Assembly: GCA_030430535.1 (NCBI GenBank)
Contig: JAUIKY010000022.1
Span: forward strand, 1 to 53,512
Reading direction: 5' to 3'
DNA from: Bacteroidia bacterium
GTDB taxonomy: Bacteria > Bacteroidota > Bacteroidia > Flavobacteriales > Flavobacteriaceae
Length of the DNA: 53,512 nucleotides
Shown in pieces: positions 24,205 through 33,752 of this stretch. How positions within the stretch are numbered: position 1 is the stretch's first letter; the number at the start of each line of letters is the position of its first letter. The translations under genes and the position numbers were made by a program. The notes below the pieces were generated by a model that was not told the DNA's origin, did no database searches, and saw nothing but the letters and a program-made list of their open reading frames with translations.

Positions 24205-26658
24205 TTAGAAGTTATCGACATTTAGAATAACCCTAACTGACCGAAAATCTTTTATACTCTGGAAGCTATTATTTACTTTAATAATGGCTTCTTTTGTTTT
24301 TGGCAACGATTGTTTTTTAGGAATCTTTACCAAAATATTTTTATGGAACTGATTTCTGATGCGGGCTATTGGCGGTGACTCTGGCCCCAAAACATTATCG
24401 CCAAACAACTGCCTTAGTGATTTGGCATACCAAACGGAAGCCGTTTCTACCCTGTTGTAATCTTTATGTTTTAGCGTGATTTTTATTTGCTTATAAACCG
24501 GTGGGTATTTAAAATTATAACGATCGTTCATCTGCTCGTTGAACATATCTATATAATTATTCGTAGAAACTTGCTGCAAAATATTATGGTGCGGATTGTA
24601 AGTTTGAATCAACACCTTACCGCGCTCTTGCGTACGCCCCGCCCTCCCCGACACCTGCAGCATCAATTGGAAACTCCGTTCGTGGGCTCTAAAATCCGGA
24701 AAGTTCAGCATATTATCAGCATTCATAATCCCTACCAATTGTACATTTCTAAAATCCAATCCTTTGGTAAGCATTTGGGTTCCTACCAAAATATCGATTT
24801 CCTGCTGCTCTAAAGCCGTAATGATTTTTTCGTAACCGTATTTGCCCCGGGTGGTATCTAAATCCATCCGCGCCACTTTATGGTTAGGGAACAACTGTTT
24901 AACCTCTTCCTCTATCTGCTCGGTACCGAAACCTTTGCTATCCAACTCTGGGCTTCCGCAGGCTGTACATCCCTTAATCATGGCCATCACATAACCACAA
25001 TAGTGGCAACGCAACTGGCTTCGATATTGGTGATAGGTCAAGCTCACATCGCAATTGGGACACTGCGGTGAATGCCCACACGTATTGCACTCTACTATAG
25101 GCGAAAAGCCTCGGCGGTTTTGAAACAGGATAACCTGCTGCCCAGCATCCAATGTTTCGTTCATTTCTTCCAACAGACGATCACTGAAATGCCCTTTCAT
25201 CCGTTTCTTTTTGCGTTTCTCTTTAATGTCCACCAACTCGATATCGGGCATTAGCACATCGTTGTGCCTATATTTCAACTCCACAAGACCATATTTGTTC
25301 TGCTTGGCGTTAAAATAACTCTCTAAACTGGGTGTCGCCGACCCCATCAGCACTTTGGCGTCGTGCATGTAACCTAAAACCACAGCGGTATCGCGTGCTT
25401 GGTAACGTGGTGCGGGATCGAATTGCTTAAACGATTGCTCGTGCTCCTCGTCCACCACTATCAAACCCAAATCATTGAACGGCAAGAATATGGACGAGCG
25501 CGCACCCAATACAATTTGCGCTTTCGCGGAATTTTGCAAAACGTTGTTCCAAACCTCAACCCGTTCATGCGATGAATATTTGGAATGGAACACCGATACT
25601 TTTTCTCCAAAATAATCCTGCAATCTGGTAATCAACTGAGCCGTTAATGCAATTTCAGGCAGTAGGTACAGCACCTGCTTTCCTTTGGCAATAACTTCTT
25701 CAATCAGTTTTACATAAATTTCGGTTTTCCCTGAAGAGGTAACACCGTGCAACAACGTCACCTGATGTTTTTCAAAAGTCGATTTTATTTCGGCCAATGC
25801 GGTTGCTTGGTGCGCATTCAATTTTTTTGAAGCTTCTGTATCATCGCCTTCATACTGTACGCGATCCATTTGGATATGGTATTCCTCAAGAATACCTTTA
25901 TCGATCAACGTTTTTATGATGGCTGACGAGCCTCCACTTTGCTCGGTTAGATCGGAAACCTTTACCGGCTTTTTAGTTTTTGCCGAAATGGAAAACAAGG
26001 TCAGCACCACCTCACTTTGTTTGGGTGCCCGGCTTAAATCTTCCAATAAGCTCTGAAGCGCACTTTCCGAAGAGTAGTTATGGTGTAACTTTACAAACCG
26101 TACCAATTTGGGCTTGTACTTTTCATAAACTTCCTCTTCAACCGAAACGGCATTCTTTTCAATGAGCCGTTTTATAACGGGCAGAACATTTTTTTTGTCG
26201 AGGATGTTCGAAATATCATGAACTTTCAATGACGATTGATGCTGAAGTGCTTCATAAACCAAAAATTCGTCATCCTTCAAAATAGATTCATCGATGGTAT
26301 TCAGTCTACTTTTGGTCACCACCGTTTCACTTTCCAAAATAAAGGCATTGGGCAGCGCAGCACGCATTACATCGCCTAGGGTACACATATAATAACTGGC
26401 TATCCAATCCCACAAACGTAACTGTAATGCATTTACAATAGGCGCTTCGTCTAAAATTTGCTGAATATCTTTGGCCTCATAGGCCGTTGGCGCATTGGCA
26501 TGCACTTTAAAAACGATGCCTGTGTATATTTTTGATTTTCCAAAGGGCACGGCAACGCGCATGCCGGGCTTTAAAAATTGGGATTCGGCATCGGTAACGC
26601 TATATGTGAATAGCTTTTGAAGAGGAACGGGTATAATGACATCAATAAAATACGGCAT
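24205..26658 (-). CDS. priA: Primosomal protein N' (replication restart helicase PriA)
   Basis: An 817-residue superfamily 2 DNA helicase that reloads the replisome at stalled forks. The N-terminal DNA-binding part starts MPYFIDVIIPVPLQKLFTYSV. Walker A GVTSSGKT is at 305-312 and the Walker B box DEEH at 403-406. Eight zinc-binding cysteines, in four CxxC pairs, lie at residues 524/527, 533/536, 551/554 and 564/567. The helicase C-terminal motif VSGRAGRTQERGKVLIQT follows. The length is slightly above the E. coli protein. It is 23 bp downstream of the yihY gene and could be cotranscribed. Confidence 0.97.
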   Translation of the reverse strand: MPYFIDVIIPVPLQKLFTYSVTDAESQFLKPGMRVAVPFGKSKIYTGIVFKVHANAPTAYEAKDIQQILDEAPIVNALQLRLWDWIASYYMCTLGDVMRAALPNAFILESETVVTKSRLNTIDESILKDDEFLVYEALQHQSSLKVHDISNILDKKNVLPVIKRLIEKNAVSVEEEVYEKYKPKLVRFVKLHHNYSSESALQSLLEDLSRAPKQSEVVLTLFSISAKTKKPVKVSDLTEQSGGSSAIIKTLIDKGILEEYHIQMDRVQYEGDDTEASKKLNAHQATALAEIKSTFEKHQVTLLHGVTSSGKTEIYVKLIEEVIAKGKQVLYLLPEIALTAQLITRLQDYFGEKVSVFHSKYSSHERVEVWNNVLQNSAKAQIVLGARSSIFLPFNDLGLIVVDEEHEQSFKQFDPAPRYQARDTAVVLGYMHDAKVLMGSATPSLESYFNAKQNKYGLVELKYRHNDVLMPDIELVDIKEKRKKKRMKGHFSDRLLEEMNETLDAGQQVILFQNRRGFSPIVECNTCGHSPQCPNCDVSLTYHQYRSQLRCHYCGYVMAMIKGCTACGSPELDSKGFGTEQIEEEVKQLFPNHKVARMDLDTTRGKYGYEKIITALEQQEIDILVGTQMLTKGLDFRNVQLVGIMNADNMLNFPDFRAHERSFQLMLQVSGRAGRTQERGKVLIQTYNPHHNILQQVSTNNYIDMFNEQMNDRYNFKYPPVYKQIKITLKHKDYNRVETASVWYAKSLRQLFGDNVLGPESPPIARIRNQFHKNILVKIPKKQSLPKTKEAIIKVNNSFQSIKDFRSVRVILNVDNF

Positions 26659-26681
26659 AAGTTAAACGGAAAATTTTAGAG

Positions 26682-27641
26682 TCATTGATCGTCTTCTCTT
26701 TTCGGATATTTTTTCAAAAACTGAATGGATGCGTTAAGCTCGTAACCCAAAAGTAAAATATTGGCGTTGAGCCAGAGATAGAATAACAGTATCAACAATG
26801 CGCCAATGGAGCCATAAAGTTTGTTATACTGACTGAAATTTTCAATGTAAAGTCCGAACAAAAACGAGGTTAGCATGATTAGTAGCGTAGTAAATATAGC
26901 CCCAACAGAAAAGAATCTGGACTCGCGCCCTTCGCGGGTACCAAAATAATACAAAGTAGCCGTTGCCATATAAATCATAATAACGAAAAACAGATATTTC
27001 ACAACACTGGCCCAAAACACACCACTCGATGCCACTTCGTAACCCCTGTTTTCGAGCGCATGCAGCACCCCTTGAACCACGTAAATTTGAATGTAGCCCA
27101 AAACCGCTATGGTTAAAATGAGCAAGAACGCCAAAATTAGTGCGATTCCCAAGGCAGAAAGATATTGCTTGAACACATTACGGCTTAACTGCTCGTGATA
27201 AGAATTTTCGAAACCTGAAAACACGGCGTTTACCCCATTGGCCATAAGCAATAACGACAGTACAAAAACTGACGACAACAGCCCTCCACGCTGCGATTGA
27301 TCTATGTTTTCAAATATATTCTCAAAGAAAAAATCGGATGTTGTTGGAGGCAAAAACGACTCGAGGAATCTTAAGAATTCAATTTTAAAATCGTCAATAG
27401 GTACATACGGGATAATAATAAGTACGAACAACAAAAAAGGGAAAATAGCCGTGAAAAAACTGAAGGCAATAGCACTCGCCCTTGTGGTTAATGCCCCCCG
27501 AACAATGCCCGTTAAATAGAGTTCCAACAAATCGTAAAACGACAAACCTTCAAGACCGGGCAGTTTTAATTGTTTAAAAAACCGCACCACAACATTAACA
27601 ACAGGAATTTTATCTAGTTTTTCTTCTAGGGGTTTTGCCAT
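26682..27641 (-). CDS. YihY/virulence factor BrkB family membrane protein
   Basis: A 319-residue inner-membrane protein with about six transmembrane segments, for example AIAFSFFTAIFPFLLFVLIIIPYV, GLLSSVFVLSLLLMANGVNAVFSGF, ALGIALILAFLLILTIAVLGYIQI and GSIGALLILLFYLWLNANILLLGYELNA. The last matches the family's conserved LWLY.....LLGAELNA-like ending. The old label ribonuclease BN is incorrect for this family; its function is unknown. The gene sits just upstream of priA on the same strand. Confidence 0.92.
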   Translation of the reverse strand: MAKPLEEKLDKIPVVNVVVRFFKQLKLPGLEGLSFYDLLELYLTGIVRGALTTRASAIAFSFFTAIFPFLLFVLIIIPYVPIDDFKIEFLRFLESFLPPTTSDFFFENIFENIDQSQRGGLLSSVFVLSLLLMANGVNAVFSGFENSYHEQLSRNVFKQYLSALGIALILAFLLILTIAVLGYIQIYVVQGVLHALENRGYEVASSGVFWASVVKYLFFVIMIYMATATLYYFGTREGRESRFFSVGAIFTTLLIMLTSFLFGLYIENFSQYNKLYGSIGALLILLFYLWLNANILLLGYELNASIQFLKKYPKREDDQ

Positions 27642-27743
27642 TCATTATTTGCTTTTACCAGTATAAGCAAAGTTATTAAAATTAACCTTGCTCTATAAAG
27701 CTTTTCAAAGCAATTTTTTGGATTACCACTTCCTTAAAGAAAA

Positions 27744-28604
27744 CTACTTTACCGCCTTTAAGCTTAAATCCATGTTGTGTACCGAGTGCGTTAAAGCCCC
27801 GCATGAAATAAAGTTAACCCCGCATTCTGCGTAGTGGCGAATCGTGGCTTCGTTAATATTTCCAGACGATTCTGTTAGGCATTTATCGCCAATTATTTTT
27901 ACGGCTTTTCGCGTGTCTTCGTAGTCAAAATTATCCAAAAGAATTCTGTAAACACCGTCATTCTGCAAGATTTCTTCAACTTCCGAAAGATTTCGCGCTT
28001 CAACCATAATCAATAGTTTTTTGCCCGTTTCATCCAGATATTGTTTGGTCATCTCAATAGCTTTGGTTATTCCGCCGGCAAAATCAATATGGTTGTCCTT
28101 TAGCATAATCATGTCGTACAATGCGAATCTGTGGTTTTCGCCGCCGCCTATTTTAACGGCCCATTTTTCCAACACACGAATACCGGGAGTCGTTTTTCGA
28201 GTATCTAAAATTTTGGTTTTGGTACCTTCAACCAAGTTTACAAACATTCTGGTTTTGGTGGCTATGGCACTCATGCGCTGCATGGCATTCAATACCGTGC
28301 GCTCAGCTTTTAAAATCGATTGAGACGGCCCTTCGATGTACATGACCACATCGCCGTAAGTGACTTCGGTGCCATCCTCAATTCGAACATCCAATTTTAA
28401 GTTCTTATCGACATAAGCAAACACTTTTTTAGCAAAATTAACACCCCCAATCACGCCTTTATCCTTCACTAAAATTTTTGCTTTTCCTCTGGCATTTTCA
28501 GGTATACAGGCCAGAGAACTGTGGTCGCCATCGCCAACGTCTTCCCTGATGGCATTGGCTATAATCCCTTTAACTTCGCTATCAAACTGTTCTTGTGTAA
28601 TCAT
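27744..28604 (-). CDS. nadC: Nicotinate-nucleotide pyrophosphorylase (quinolinate phosphoribosyltransferase)
   Basis: A 286-residue enzyme of de novo NAD synthesis. It converts quinolinate and PRPP to nicotinate mononucleotide, CO2 and pyrophosphate. I start at 28604 (MITQEQFDSEV); the ATG at 28628 adds eight non-conserved residues. Family motifs: EDVGDGDHSS, AERTVLNAMQRMSAIAT, DTRKTTPGIRVLEKWAVKIGGGENHRFALYDMIMLKDNHI, MVEARN, ILLDNFD and ESSGNI. No other nad gene is adjacent. It is divergent from rlmH. Confidence 0.97.
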   Translation of the reverse strand: MITQEQFDSEVKGIIANAIREDVGDGDHSSLACIPENARGKAKILVKDKGVIGGVNFAKKVFAYVDKNLKLDVRIEDGTEVTYGDVVMYIEGPSQSILKAERTVLNAMQRMSAIATKTRMFVNLVEGTKTKILDTRKTTPGIRVLEKWAVKIGGGENHRFALYDMIMLKDNHIDFAGGITKAIEMTKQYLDETGKKLLIMVEARNLSEVEEILQNDGVYRILLDNFDYEDTRKAVKIIGDKCLTESSGNINEATIRHYAECGVNFISCGALTHSVHNMDLSLKAVK

Positions 28605-28734
28605 TATTTGTTGATTAGTTTTGAGCAAAAATAAGAAATTGATTCACTTAATTAAACTTAAATTTTATCAAATCTGTATTTTTTTCGTTATTTAGATGCG
28701 TTTTTCATAAACAGAAAGCAATAATATTGTTTTT

Positions 28735-29208
28735 ATGACCATTAAACTTTTAGCCATTGGCAAAACAGACAGTAAGCCACTTAACTTACTGATAGACGAA
28801 TACATAAAACGATTGGGGTTTTACGTAAAGTTCGATTTGGAGATTATACCCGATATAAAAAATGCCAAAAACCTTAGTGAACCCCAGCAAAAACAAAAAG
28901 AGGGCGAACTGATTTTAAGCAAGACCAAACCCACCGATGTATTGATTCTTTTGGACGAAAACGGCAAACAATTTAGTTCGGTAGGGTTTTCAAACTATTT
29001 GCAAAAACACATGAACTCGGGTATAAAACAATTGGTATTTGTTATTGGTGGTCCCTATGGCTTTTCGGACGAAGTATATCAAAAAGCAAATGGGAAAATA
29101 TCATTGTCTAAAATGACATTTTCCCATCAAATGATCCGTTTGTTTTTTATCGAGCAGTTATACCGCGGGTTCACTATTTTACGTAACGAACCCTACCACC
29201 ACCGCTAA
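28735..29208 (+). CDS. rlmH: 23S rRNA (pseudouridine1915-N3)-methyltransferase
   Basis: A 157-residue SPOUT-class methyltransferase (RlmH, formerly YbeA). Signatures: MTIKLLAIGKTDSK at the start, LLDENGKQFSSVGFSNYL, FVIGGPYGFS (cofactor-binding knot) and SKMTFSHQMIRLFFIEQLYRGFTILRNEPYHHR, the conserved C-terminus. The stop codon overlaps the stop of the convergent hpf gene by four bases. Confidence 0.97.
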   Translation: MTIKLLAIGKTDSKPLNLLIDEYIKRLGFYVKFDLEIIPDIKNAKNLSEPQQKQKEGELILSKTKPTDVLILLDENGKQFSSVGFSNYLQKHMNSGIKQLVFVIGGPYGFSDEVYQKANGKISLSKMTFSHQMIRLFFIEQLYRGFTILRNEPYHHR

Positions 29209-29504
29209 TACGTTTTGTAAACCTCTTTTCGCTTTTTAAGCTGTCGTTCTAAATCGCTTATAGTCTCACGAACGGCAACTTCATAATTATGTTCTTCGGA
29301 AGTGGCAAATATCCGCGGGCCGGGCAAACTCAATTCTATATTGCATATTTTACCGGCATCATGGTGGTTTTCATCTTTTTTAAAATGCACCGTTGCCCCT
29401 ATTAAAAATTCATATCTGTTAAACAATTTTTCCAATTTTTCTTTCGTAAACGCCGAAAGCGTTTCACTTATATCTACATCTACGTATTGAATATTTACTG
29501 CCAT
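29205..29504 (-). CDS. hpf: Ribosome hibernation promoting factor (HPF/RaiA family, short form)
   Basis: A 99-residue protein of the HPF/YfiA family that binds the 30S decoding site and silences ribosomes in stationary phase. It begins MAVNIQYVDVDISETLSAFTKEKLEKL, with VHFKKDENHHDAGKICNIELSLPGPRIFA in the middle. It is the short form, lacking the C-terminal dimerisation domain of long HPF. It is convergent with rlmH, with the last four bases of the two genes shared. Confidence 0.92.
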   Translation of the reverse strand: MAVNIQYVDVDISETLSAFTKEKLEKLFNRYEFLIGATVHFKKDENHHDAGKICNIELSLPGPRIFATSEEHNYEVAVRETISDLERQLKKRKEVYKTY

Positions 29505-29611
29505 AATAATCGAGTTTTTATTAATTGATTACTGTGGTAAGATACGAGTTTTTTATTCAATTGAAGATGACTAAAATCATAAAATTATCTGAAAAACGAC
29601 ACGGCCACATA

Positions 29612-29644
29612 TTTGTATAATAAGATTATTAAGCCTTATTTTTG
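29612..29644 (+). promoter_or_regulatory. Promoter of rdgB
   Basis: TTTG (29612-29615), a 21-base spacer and TATTTTTG (29637-29644) match the Bacteroidota consensus. The start codon follows 20 bases after the box, which gives a very short leader. Confidence 0.55.
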
Positions 29645-29664
29645 ATGCCCTAAAACAACTAAAG

Positions 29665-30240
29665 ATGAAAATTGTATTCGCCACCGGAAACCAAAATAAA
29701 GTCAAAGAAGTCCAAGCATTAATGCCTAGCCATATTACATTATTAAGTTTGAAGGATATTGATTGTAACGACGATATTCCCGAAACCCAAAATACCATTG
29801 AAGGCAATGCCATACAAAAGGCCGAATACATAAAAACACATTTTGGTTACGATTGTTTTGCCGACGATACCGGCTTGGAGGTTGAAGCCTTAAACGGTGC
29901 CCCGGGTGTATATTCTGCGCGATATGCCGGCGAGCAAAAAAATGCCGAAGACAATATGCAAAAAGTGCTTTCAGAACTAAAAGGCGAAAACAACCGAAGT
30001 GCACAATTCAAAACCGTAATTGCATTGTATTTAAATGGAAAGCTGCACACATTTACGGGCATTTGCAAAGGGGAAATCACAGAAAAGAAACACGGCGAAA
30101 AAGGCTTTGGATACGACCCTATTTTTAAGCCCGAAAACCATGAACAAACTTTTGCGGAAATGGAGCTCGGTTTAAAAAACAGCATTGGCCACCGCGGAAA
30201 GGCCGTAACACAATTGGTTGATTTTTTAACCCAACAATAA
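29665..30240 (+). CDS. rdgB: Non-canonical purine NTP pyrophosphatase (XTP/dITP diphosphatase)
   Basis: A 191-residue Ham1/RdgB-family house-cleaning enzyme that hydrolyses dITP and XTP. Motifs: [20 protein letters not shown] (substrate loop), [26 protein letters not shown] (catalytic Asp pair), [14 protein letters not shown] and [10 protein letters not shown]. Full length. It is convergent with the enolase-superfamily gene, only 8 bp away. Confidence 0.97.
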   Translation: MKIVFATGNQNKVKEVQALMPSHITLLSLKDIDCNDDIPETQNTIEGNAIQKAEYIKTHFGYDCFADDTGLEVEALNGAPGVYSARYAGEQKNAEDNMQKVLSELKGENNRSAQFKTVIALYLNGKLHTFTGICKGEITEKKHGEKGFGYDPIFKPENHEQTFAEMELGLKNSIGHRGKAVTQLVDFLTQQ

Positions 30241-30248
30241 AGGTTGAA

Positions 30249-31340
30249 TCATATTTTTATTTCTGTAAGTGTATCATCAATAAAATTAAAACCCCAGCCC
30301 GGTAAATCGTGTGGTTTTGCAAAACCATCTTGCACCACCATAGGGTTGTCTATTAACGGATCTACCCAATCGAACGATTCGGCGCCCACCCCATTCGAAA
30401 TGGTGCACAACAACGGCACATCATAATCTTTATAATAGTGTGGTAAAACAGGTAGGTTAAAACTTTTGGCCAAAGCTGCACTTTCGCGCCAGGCCTCTAC
30501 CCCACCAATTCTTAAAATATCGGGTTGCCAAATATCCAAAGCATTTCTTGTGGCCAACTCGCGCAAGGGCAACGTATCGAACTCTCGTTCGCCCATAGCC
30601 AATGAAATCCCGGTTTGGTTCTTTAAAATTTGGTAAGCCTGAAAGTTTTGATGGTTTACGGGTTCTTCAAACCAATGGATATTCAATTTTTTTGCCGCAT
30701 CAGATAGCTTAATGGCCGACGGCAAATCCATACCCTGATTGGCATCCATCATAATGTCCACCTTATCACCTACCGCTTCGCGCACTAACCTTAAACGCTC
30801 AATATCCGTACTGATTTTTGGCGAGCCCACTTTTATTTTCACAGCCTTAAAGCCTCTTTCGGCATAATGGGTCACTTCTGTAATAAGCTCATCAATGGTG
30901 TACGAAATCCATCCGCCGCTACCGTAAATCGACACTTTTTCTTTGTGAACGCCCAACAATTTATGGATAGGCTGCCCCAAGGTTTTGCCCCAAGCATCCC
31001 ACATCGCTATATTAACCGCTGCTTGTGCCCAACGCAACAAACCATTGTTTCCAAAGTATTCGGCCAAGCCTTCCAACTTATCGTAAACTAAACCCGTTTC
31101 GTTGGCTTTATAGCCTTTAATTACAGGAATAACATCTTTTAGTGCCCCAACAATGGCGTTTGGCGAATATTGAAACGACAATAAATACGACTCGCCCACA
31201 ACACCGTTTTCCAGCTGAAGCCGCAACACCAGAAATGAAATTTCAGTAAGGGTATGCGTGGCATCCGAAATGGGCTTTTTCAGCACACTCGACGCTTTAT
31301 AAATTTTTGCTTGCCTAATGGAAATATCGTCCTTCATCAA
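30249..31340 (-). CDS. Enolase-superfamily enzyme, mandelate racemase group
   Basis: A 363-residue protein of the mandelate racemase/muconate lactonising enzyme superfamily. Catalytic residues visible: Lys168 and Lys170 in VKIKVG, metal ligands Asp199 (MDANQG), Glu225 (FEEP) and Glu251 (GERE), and an Asp274-His301 dyad (QPDILRIGG; LPHYYKDYD). The His/Asp dyad plus KxK places it with the racemase and sugar-acid dehydratase group, not with dipeptide epimerases. The substrate is unknown. A sugar-acid dehydratase role would suit an organism that uses uronates, but no related gene is adjacent, so this is a guess. Confidence 0.88.
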   Translation of the reverse strand: MMKDDISIRQAKIYKASSVLKKPISDATHTLTEISFLVLRLQLENGVVGESYLLSFQYSPNAIVGALKDVIPVIKGYKANETGLVYDKLEGLAEYFGNNGLLRWAQAAVNIAMWDAWGKTLGQPIHKLLGVHKEKVSIYGSGGWISYTIDELITEVTHYAERGFKAVKIKVGSPKISTDIERLRLVREAVGDKVDIMMDANQGMDLPSAIKLSDAAKKLNIHWFEEPVNHQNFQAYQILKNQTGISLAMGEREFDTLPLRELATRNALDIWQPDILRIGGVEAWRESAALAKSFNLPVLPHYYKDYDVPLLCTISNGVGAESFDWVDPLIDNPMVVQDGFAKPHDLPGWGFNFIDDTLTEIKI

Positions 31341-31496
31341 AAACGGTCTTTAAATATTATTACGTTGCACAATAATACAAATCTGAGAATAAAAATGTAA
31401 TCTTTACACCGTAAAAAAAGCATTCATAAAACATTCAATCAAATAAAAACATTAGCGCATGTTGCCTGTTAATTATCTTTATGTTATTTTTAATTT

Positions 31497-33725
31497 ATGA
31501 TGACGAATATTGACATTGAAAAAGAAAATGCTGCGATTACCAAAGCCTACAAAGAGCTTTTAAAAGTTAGCTATACCACATTGACCGATGACGACAAAAA
31601 GCTAATTCGAAAAGCTTTTGAAGTAGCCATGGACGGCCATAAAGACCAGCGCCGAAAATCGGGCGAAGCTTATATTTTCCACCCATTGGCAGTCGCCAAA
31701 ATTGTAGCACAGGAAATTGGTTTGGACGGTACCTCTATTGCTGCTGCCCTGCTCCACGATGTGGTTGAAGACAGCCCTGATTATACCATAAAGGACATTA
31801 AAAATCTGTTTGGGCAAACCGTAGCCACTATTGTTGACGGGCTTACTAAAATATCGTCATTAAGCAAGGAAAAAGACATGGACGTGTCTTTACAGGCCGA
31901 AAATTTCCGAAAAATGCTGCTCACCCTAAACGATGATGTTCGGGTAATCATTATTAAAATAGCCGACCGTTTGCACAATATGCAAACCATGGATTCCATG
32001 CGTACCGACAAACAGGAAAAAATAGCTTCGGAAACACTTTATATTTATGCGCCGTTGGCCCATAGAATTGGCCTGTACAACATTAAAACCGAACTGGAAG
32101 ACCTCGGCTTAAAATACACCGAACCCGAAGTTTATCACGATATCCTCAGTAAAATAAAGGAAAGTAAAGCCGAGCAGGATGCCTATATCGAAAAGTTTAG
32201 TGCGGTGATCAAGAATTCCCTCGATAGAGAAAACCTTAGCTACACCATTAAAGGACGACCAAAATCCATCTTTTCCATCAGAAAAAAAATGGTGAACCAA
32301 GGCGTATCTTTTGACGAAGTTTACGATAAGTTCGCTATTAGAATTATATATAAATGTGATGCCGACCCCCAAAACGAAAAGTTTTTGGCCTGGAAAATCT
32401 ATTCGATTGTTACCGATCATTTTAGACCCAACCCCATCCGTTTGCGCGATTGGATATCCTCACCAAAGTCAACAGGTTACGAAGCCTTGCACATTACCGT
32501 TATGGGCCCCAAAGGGCGATGGGTAGAAGTGCAGATTCGAAGTGAACGTATGAACGAAATTGCAGAAAAAGGCTATGCTGCACATTACAAATACAAGCAA
32601 GGAAACGAAAAAGAGGACAATCTGGAAAGCTGGATCAACAGGCTACAGGAAGCACTGGAAAACCCCGAAACCAATGCGGTAGATTTTGTTGAGCAATTCA
32701 AACTCAATTTATATTCAAAAGAAATATTCGTGTTCACCCCAGCGGGCGATTTAAAATCATTACCCAAAGGGGCCACGGCTCTCGATTTTGCTTTTCACAT
32801 CCATACCGAAATTGGCATGAAAACCCGGGGCGCCAAAGTAAATAACAAACTGGTGCCATTAAGCCACGAATTAAAAAGCGGCGACCAAGTAGAAATTTTA
32901 ACTGCCGATAACGCCAAACCCAACCCCAACTGGTTGGATTATGCCACAACGGCCCGATCGCGAAGCAAGATAAAATCGGCACTACGCGAAAACAAAAAAC
33001 TAATTGGCGAGGACGGCAAGGAACTCTTGCGCAGAAAACTCAAGCAGTTAAAAATCACTTTAGACGAAGAATCCGTTAACGACATGGTACGGTTCTTCAA
33101 ACTAAAAACCAGCCTCGATTTATTCTATCGGGTTGGCGTGGGCACAATAGACAACAACATGCTTAAAAGCTATGCCTCATCGAGAAGCAACGCTTTTATG
33201 AGTTTTATTAAAAACCGAATTTCCAAGAAAACGCCCATTAAAAAGGAAGAACTGGAAAAAGAGGAAATCACTTTAAAATACGATTCTTTAGTTTTCGGAA
33301 AAGAAGAAGAAACCTTAGATTTTAAACTGGCCAATTGCTGCAACCCCATTCCTGGCGACCCAGTTTTTGGATTTTTAACCGTTAACGAAGGCATAAAAGT
33401 CCACAAAAAAAACTGCCCAAATGCTGTGAGTCTGCAATCCAATTATGCCTATCGAATCATGCAGGCCAAATGGATCGATTCTACCCAACAGGAATTTTTA
33501 GTAAAAATAGTCCTTGCTGGTATCGACCACATCGGTCTGGTTAACGACATAACCAAAGTAGTTTCTGAAAACATGCACGTTAACATGAAAAGCATTAGCT
33601 TTGAAAGCCACGATGGTTTGTTTTCTGGAAAAATCAACGTGGTTGTAAAAAACAATACCATAATTAAAAAGCTTTTGGAAAAACTTAAAAAAATTAATGG
33701 TATAGATAAGGTTACTAGAGTGTAA
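31497..33725 (+). CDS. rel: Bifunctional (p)ppGpp synthetase/hydrolase, Rel/SpoT family
   Basis: A 742-residue stringent-response enzyme. The HD hydrolase domain is at about 45-200, with HDVVED at residues 87-92 intact. The synthetase domain is at about 250-370 (RPKSIFSIRKKMVNQGVSFDEVYDKFAIRIIY; STGYEALHITVMGP). The TGS domain is at about 405-465 (FVFTPAGDLKSLPKGATALDFAFHIH), then helical and zinc-finger-like regions (NCCNPIPGDPVFGF, CPNA), and a C-terminal ACT domain. Both activities look intact. The start could be either of the two adjacent ATGs (31497 or 31500). A fur-family gene follows after 27 bp. Confidence 0.96.
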   Translation: MMTNIDIEKENAAITKAYKELLKVSYTTLTDDDKKLIRKAFEVAMDGHKDQRRKSGEAYIFHPLAVAKIVAQEIGLDGTSIAAALLHDVVEDSPDYTIKDIKNLFGQTVATIVDGLTKISSLSKEKDMDVSLQAENFRKMLLTLNDDVRVIIIKIADRLHNMQTMDSMRTDKQEKIASETLYIYAPLAHRIGLYNIKTELEDLGLKYTEPEVYHDILSKIKESKAEQDAYIEKFSAVIKNSLDRENLSYTIKGRPKSIFSIRKKMVNQGVSFDEVYDKFAIRIIYKCDADPQNEKFLAWKIYSIVTDHFRPNPIRLRDWISSPKSTGYEALHITVMGPKGRWVEVQIRSERMNEIAEKGYAAHYKYKQGNEKEDNLESWINRLQEALENPETNAVDFVEQFKLNLYSKEIFVFTPAGDLKSLPKGATALDFAFHIHTEIGMKTRGAKVNNKLVPLSHELKSGDQVEILTADNAKPNPNWLDYATTARSRSKIKSALRENKKLIGEDGKELLRRKLKQLKITLDEESVNDMVRFFKLKTSLDLFYRVGVGTIDNNMLKSYASSRSNAFMSFIKNRISKKTPIKKEELEKEEITLKYDSLVFGKEEETLDFKLANCCNPIPGDPVFGFLTVNEGIKVHKKNCPNAVSLQSNYAYRIMQAKWIDSTQQEFLVKIVLAGIDHIGLVNDITKVVSENMHVNMKSISFESHDGLFSGKINVVVKNNTIIKKLLEKLKKINGIDKVTRV

Positions 33726-33752
33726 AAAAAGTGTAAATTTGCCACGAAAATT

